Shown piece by piece: positions 60,413-64,000 of a DNA stretch of 64,000 nucleotides. How positions within the stretch are numbered: position 1 is the first letter of the stretch; every line of letters begins with the position of its first letter. Source of the DNA: Chryseobacterium sp. CH21 (lineage in GTDB: Bacteria > Bacteroidota > Bacteroidia > Flavobacteriales > Weeksellaceae); the NCBI RefSeq assembly GCF_004119445.1, contig NZ_QICI01000023.1:62001-126000 (forward strand), given 5' to 3'. The notes under the pieces are model-generated. The model was not told where the DNA came from. It made no database searches and saw nothing but the letters and a program-made list of their open reading frames with translations. The position numbers and the translations under genes are program-made.

Positions 60413-61663
60413 TTAACTGTTGATAAGAAGGCTTACCAAATCCTGAATTACCTTTTGGGAAACAAAATCCATAAAGTCTACTCTTTCCAGATGAGGCATA
60501 TATAATTTGGAGGTTACTTCCTGATCATTGATCCTGATCGTATAGTAAACCGTTCCCACCTCTTTACCATCTTCTCCTTTTCCTGGCCCGGCAACACCTG
60601 TTGTAGAAAGGGAAATATGGGTTTCAAACAATTGCTGGCAACCTTTGGCCATTTCCTGAGCTACCTGTTCACTTACTACAGTGAACTCATCCACAGTTTC
60701 TTTGGAAACATTTAAAATTTTAATCTTTTTCTCTGTGGCATACGCTACCATTCCGCCAAGGAAATATTTTGAACTGCCGGAAACTGAAGTGATCATTTTT
60801 GCCAGTTCACCTCCGGTACAGCTTTCTGCGGTAGAAATTGTCAGATTCCTTTCGGTAAGCATTTCTGCCAGAATATTTTCAATTTTATCTTCACTTACAG
60901 CGATAACGTGGCCTTCTACCAACGGAAGCAGTTTCTGGATTTCTTCTTCTGTTGTCTGTTTCAGCAATTCTTCATTCTCCCCGGAAGCTGTCAGACGAAG
61001 TTTTACACGTGTTCCAACCGGAAGATAAGACAGTGCAATATTTGCCGGAAGCGCCAGTTCCCATTCTTCAATTTTGTCTGCAAGAATACTTTCAGGAATT
61101 CCTACCACAGAAACAATTCTGGTATGAATATAATGAAGCTTAAATCTTTTCTGCAAATAAGGAATGATCTGATCTTTGATAAGCGGCTTTACCTCATAAG
61201 GAACTCCCGGAAGGCTGTAACACAATTTTCCGTTTTGTTCCATCATCATGCATGGAGCCGTCCCGTAATGGTTTTGAAAAACAATGGACTTGGTAGGCAC
61301 AAAAGCCTGTTCTTTGTTTCTCTCCAGAATATCTGCTCTTCCTCTTCTTTCCATATATTCTTTAAGATGGTTGAAGGTTACCTCATCCAAAGCAATTTCA
61401 TCATCGAAATACTCTGCCAGCGCTTTTTTGGTTTTATCATCTCTGGTTGGGCCTAATCCGCCTGTGGTAATGACAAGATCTCCTTTTTCAAATGCAGCAC
61501 TTAAAGCTTCTTTAATGGTTTCAATTTCGTCTGAGATCGTAAGAATCTGAACAACTTTTATCCCTACATTTTTAAGTTCCGTGGCAATAAAATTAGAATT
61601 GGTATCTACCGTGTTTCCGGAAAGGATTTCATCACCGATAGTAATCAGAACAGCTTTTTCCAT
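60413..61663 (-). CDS. cinA: CinA-family protein (MoCF-like plus amidase)
   Basis: This 416-residue CinA protein has an N-terminal molybdopterin-binding-like domain (VLITIGDEILSGNTVDTNSNFIATELKNVGI and TTGGLGPTRDDKT). The C-terminal CinA domain starts near residue 270 (ISTAESCTGGELAKMITSVSGSSKYFLGGMVAYA), with GVAGPGKGEDGKEVGTVYY. The C-terminal part commonly has NMN deamidase activity and the N-terminal part hydrolyses ADP-ribose or related pyrophosphates. A role in NAD recycling is likely, with competence only by name. The start ATG at 61663 is unambiguous. Confidence 0.93.
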   Translation of the reverse strand: MEKAVLITIGDEILSGNTVDTNSNFIATELKNVGIKVVQILTISDEIETIKEALSAAFEKGDLVITTGGLGPTRDDKTKKALAEYFDDEIALDEVTFNHLKEYMERRGRADILERNKEQAFVPTKSIVFQNHYGTAPCMMMEQNGKLCYSLPGVPYEVKPLIKDQIIPYLQKRFKLHYIHTRIVSVVGIPESILADKIEEWELALPANIALSYLPVGTRVKLRLTASGENEELLKQTTEEEIQKLLPLVEGHVIAVSEDKIENILAEMLTERNLTISTAESCTGGELAKMITSVSGSSKYFLGGMVAYATEKKIKILNVSKETVDEFTVVSEQVAQEMAKGCQQLFETHISLSTTGVAGPGKGEDGKEVGTVYYTIRINDQEVTSKLYMPHLERVDFMDFVSQKVIQDLVSLLINS

Positions 61664-61739
61664 ATGTTTTTTTGTTGAAAAAAATTCTATGCAAATGACG
61701 GAAAATTCTGTGGCAGCGGCAATATAAATTGATTTTTTC

Positions 61740-61747
61740 TATTTTTG
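61740..61747 (+). promoter_or_regulatory. -7 element of the gene at 61778
   Basis: TATTTTTG lies 30 bases before the chosen ATG. It excludes the in-frame start at 61745 and supports 61778. Confidence 0.5.
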
Positions 61748-61777
61748 ACGAAATTATCTAAAACTACAATACAAATT

Positions 61778-62251
61778 ATGTCTAAATATGATGATGCTTC
61801 ATGGCATTATGGCGGTGATTTTCCGGAAGGACTTCCCCAGAAAAATGGGGCAACCCACACAGGAATGTTCCTGAACTGGTGTATTCATAACAATCTGATT
61901 TCCGAAGAACTGAAGGAAGACAATGCTGAGGAAATAGAAAAAGTAAAACGAAGAGAAATTACTGGAGCTGAATTCATTATGGATGCCTGTGATGGTAAAT
62001 TTTCCGAATATGATCTGAATGAGCTGGGGAATCTTTTTGCAAAAGATTATTATGCCGACGATACAGACTTCGGAAACAGATACAGCTCATTTGCTGATGA
62101 TTACGTGAATCTTTTTGATGGTAAAGCAGAGGAAAATGATTATGAATACGAAACTTTCTATCACATTGAAGACACTTACGAAAATTATGACCTGATGAAA
62201 CAGGTTATTGATCACCGTTTTGAGGAATGGAAAGAGTATATTAAAAGTTAA
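61778..62251 (+). CDS. Conserved acidic protein of unknown function
   Basis: This 157-residue, strongly acidic protein begins SKYDDASWHYGGDFPEGLPQKNGATHTG. The middle is helical (NNLISEELKEDNAEEIEKVKRREITGAEFIMDACDGK) and the C-terminus is rich in Asp, Tyr and Glu. I think it belongs to a DUF family of similar acidic proteins (DUF7832-type) but this is not certain. It is cytoplasmic, without a signal. The start is set by the -7 element at 61740-61747. The gene is monocistronic and ends at a terminator shared with the lipocalin gene. Confidence 0.7.
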   Translation: MSKYDDASWHYGGDFPEGLPQKNGATHTGMFLNWCIHNNLISEELKEDNAEEIEKVKRREITGAEFIMDACDGKFSEYDLNELGNLFAKDYYADDTDFGNRYSSFADDYVNLFDGKAEENDYEYETFYHIEDTYENYDLMKQVIDHRFEEWKEYIKS

Positions 62252-62264
62252 AAAACAAAAAGCG

Positions 62265-62298
62265 AAAAGCGAAGGAAAACAATTTTCTTCGCTTTTTG
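62265..62298. terminator. Bidirectional terminator before lipocalin
   Basis: The stem aaaagcgaag / cttcgctttt has an AT-rich loop and A/T-rich ends. It lies between two convergent genes. Confidence 0.8.
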
Positions 62299-62300
62299 TA

Positions 62301-62840
62301 TTAATTATGTTTCACCCAGATCAGTTCATCGGTATTATAACCGATTTTTCTGGCTTTCTGAATGAAACGCTGACGGATGCTTTCCGGAATATCAGTGGTA
62401 CGGGAAAGAATCCATAAATATTTTAAACTGCTTCCAGCTACCAGCGCATATTGATAGTCTTCATCAATATCTATCACATTATAACCAGCCCAAATTGGTT
62501 TGAAAAATGAAACTTTAAGACGCGCTTCAGTAGGATCTTTTACAAATTTTGCTTCCCCGATGGATTCGTTCCATACTTTTTTAACGTAATCATACCCTTT
62601 ATTTCTAACCTGAACCGTTCCATCCGGATTTTCTGTATATTCTGCGGTTACATTATCCATATTTTTCTCGAACCTGTAGTCAAAACGGGCGATCTCATAC
62701 CATCTGCCAAGGTATTTTTTAAGATCAAAATTCTTAACGGCAGAGGCTCCTCTGGGAATTCTTACAGAATAGGAATTGAACATGATAAGACCCAATGCTC
62801 CCAGGGAAACGGGAAGTATAATTTTATGAATGGTTTTCAT
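62301..62840 (-). CDS. Lipocalin (Blc-like)
   Basis: This 179-residue lipocalin has an N-terminal hydrophobic segment (IHKIILPVSLGALGLIMFNSY), so it is exported or membrane-anchored, although no lipobox Cys is evident. The lipocalin motif KKYLGRWYEIARFDYRFEKNM holds the Gly-x-Trp. The second conserved part is NVTAEYTENPDGTVQVRNKGYD, and the third (WILSRTTDIPES) has the conserved Arg. Bacterial lipocalins bind lysophospholipids or fatty acids during membrane stress. The C-terminus ends LIWVKHN. Confidence 0.88.
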   Translation of the reverse strand: MKTIHKIILPVSLGALGLIMFNSYSVRIPRGASAVKNFDLKKYLGRWYEIARFDYRFEKNMDNVTAEYTENPDGTVQVRNKGYDYVKKVWNESIGEAKFVKDPTEARLKVSFFKPIWAGYNVIDIDEDYQYALVAGSSLKYLWILSRTTDIPESIRQRFIQKARKIGYNTDELIWVKHN

Positions 62841-62914
62841 GACAAGAATATTTTGGTGATTATGATAAAAACGTCAAAAATAATGCCTTAAGTCTGTTAA
62901 AGATACAATAAATT

Positions 62915-63649
62915 CTATGAAAATACTTTCAGGAAATTATCTTTAAAGCTTCCTGAAACCTCAATTTCTGTATCATCAGACAGCATTACAGTTCCGCTTT
63001 TATGATAGGATTTCACAAATCCTGTATTGATAATATGGGAACGGTGAACCCTCACAAACGGGTTTTCCAAAAGATCATCAAAGTGTTTCAGAAAACGGCA
63101 TACCATCTTCTTCGAGCCATCTGTAAGATATACCTGGGTAAAATTTCCGTCTGCCTGAAGTCTTACGATATCTTCAGTCTTTACTACATCAAATCCCTGT
63201 AGTGTCGGCAAGATCAATTGTTGTTTTTCAGGTTTTAACTTTAGGTTTTCAAGAAGAATTTTGTTTCGGTTGAGCTCATCTTTTTTCTCAAGACTTTCAG
63301 CCACTTTATTGACCGCCAGAATAAGCTCCTGAATATCAATTGGTTTTAAAATATAATAACTTGCAGATTTATTTAAGGCCTGTAAAGAATATTGTGAAAA
63401 TGCAGTAATGAAAATGGTTTCATAGGAGAACTCTTTGGTAGCTTCCAGAACATCAAAGGCATTTCCAAAAGGCATTTCTACGTCCAGAAAGACCAGCTGA
63501 GGCTGATTTTCGGCAATTAAAGGAACGGCTTCTTTGATATTTTCAGCTTCGCCAAGGATTTCCACTTGCGGACAGTATTTGGTCAGATAGTTTCGTAAAA
63601 CTTCTCTTGCTATGAGCTCATCATCTACAAGTACGGCTTTTATTTTCAT
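62915..63649 (-). CDS. LytTR-type response regulator
   Basis: This 244-residue regulator starts at 63649 with KIKAVLVDDELIAREVLRNYL. The longer start at 63718 is rejected. The receiver has the phospho-acceptor Asp in LVFLDVEMPFGNAFDVLE, and the conserved Lys lies in SASYYILKPIDIQELI. The C-terminal LytTR DNA-binding domain includes IVRLQADGNFTQVYLTDGS and NPFVRVHRSHIIN. It is the partner of the histidine kinase encoded upstream and cut by the window end. LytTR/LytS pairs are common in Bacteroidota. Confidence 0.92.
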   Translation of the reverse strand: MKIKAVLVDDELIAREVLRNYLTKYCPQVEILGEAENIKEAVPLIAENQPQLVFLDVEMPFGNAFDVLEATKEFSYETIFITAFSQYSLQALNKSASYYILKPIDIQELILAVNKVAESLEKKDELNRNKILLENLKLKPEKQQLILPTLQGFDVVKTEDIVRLQADGNFTQVYLTDGSKKMVCRFLKHFDDLLENPFVRVHRSHIINTGFVKSYHKSGTVMLSDDTEIEVSGSFKDNFLKVFS

Positions 63650-63802
63650 TTGAATAGATATTAGGTGGCAATGTGTAGGTTGCAGATGCAAATTAGTAAT
63701 ATTTAACCAATCGTACAATCAGACCCAAAACATACAAAGTATATGCCTTTTATTTACCTAAATCTTCACTAATTCACAAGCAATAATCCGCCTGAATTCA
63801 GT

Positions 63803-64000
63803 CTATACCATATTGAGTTGGATAGTTACCAAAACACCACTATTATTTTCCTTATCCTTTACGGAACAGGTGATATGTTTTTTATACAGATCATTCAGGA
63901 GCTGAATTCTTTCCAGTGTATTTTTCATTCCTCTGCCCTCTCTGGTTTTTTGGTGCTGGGTTTTTTGCTTTTTACTTTCTTCAATGCCTATTCCATTGTC
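63803..64000 (-). CDS. Histidine kinase (LytS type), 3' end only
   Basis: The frame is open to the window edge, so only the last 65 residues are seen. They match the HATPase part of a LytS-type sensor kinase. DNGIGIEES (N/G1-like box) is followed by the GMKNTLERIQLLNDLY helix and a final NNSGVLVTIQLNMV strand. It is encoded just before the LytTR regulator, with about 150 bases between the stop and the regulator ATG. The signal sensed cannot be told from this fragment. Confidence 0.85.
   Translation of the reverse strand, partial: DNGIGIEESKKQKTQHQKTREGRGMKNTLERIQLLNDLYKKHITCSVKDKENNSGVLVTIQLNMV

Overview
The window looks like chromosome of a Chryseobacterium-like flavobacterium (Bacteroidota, Weeksellaceae). 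Supporting signs are Bacteroidota promoters (TTTG, about 19 bases, TAnnTTTG), the gliding lipoprotein gene gldD, a Bacteroidota-type type VI secretion system (TssB, TssC, TssD and VgrG variants), many lipoproteins, two M13 peptidases and moderate G+C with short AT-rich intergenic gaps.

Layout. 1-5.2 kb: mgtE (5' end outside the window), a BtuF-like binding protein, a cupin, a GAF protein, a large conserved unknown and a PhnP-like metallo-hydrolase. 5.3-7.4 kb: tRNA-Leu(CAA) followed by a very AT-rich 1.9-kb insert bounded by two copies of the tRNA terminator. The insert carries one interrupted gene with a PD-(D/E)XK nuclease-like motif. 7.4-9.1 kb: an S41 peptidase gene interrupted twice. 9.2-19.7 kb: T6SS cargo, with TssD/Hcp, VgrG, a DUF2235 lipase-type effector, a DUF4280 PAAR-like effector, a DUF2931 lipoprotein and several secreted or membrane proteins that may be immunity factors. 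19.9-26.4 kb: a VIT1-like transporter, then a polyol operon (mannitol-type dehydrogenase, MFS transporter, outer-membrane protein, fructokinase) divergent from a LacI-type regulator, with two identical palindromic operators between them. 26.6-29.4 kb: lgt, an SDR gene and a cold-shock gene with a long leader. 29.7-35.8 kb: an RND efflux operon. 36.1-45.8 kb: housekeeping genes (L,D-transpeptidase-like, queG, rhodanese, HD hydrolase, nitronate monooxygenase, a SurA-like chaperone, a sugar kinase, gldD). 46.0-47.0 kb: an AT-rich three-gene operon with an XRE regulator, between gldD and mutY. 48.2-52.0 kb: T6SS sheath genes tssB and tssC, a lipoprotein and a divergent unknown. 52.0-60.3 kb: two M13 peptidases and a GH18-NodB-GT2 fusion. 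60.4-64 kb: cinA, lipocalin and a LytTR two-component pair (kinase truncated by the window end).

Five coding frames between 0.6 and 22 kb break at A or T runs of five or six bases, and each is restored by one extra base in the run: mgtE, the island gene, the S41 gene twice, and the outer-membrane protein. Homopolymer undercalling in the assembly is the simplest reading, so these genes are given as single repaired genes. The strongest candidates for something undescribed are the tRNA-Leu insert, the three-gene XRE operon, the T6SS cargo proteins, and a family of degenerate 7-base-period arrays in the intergenic DNA.
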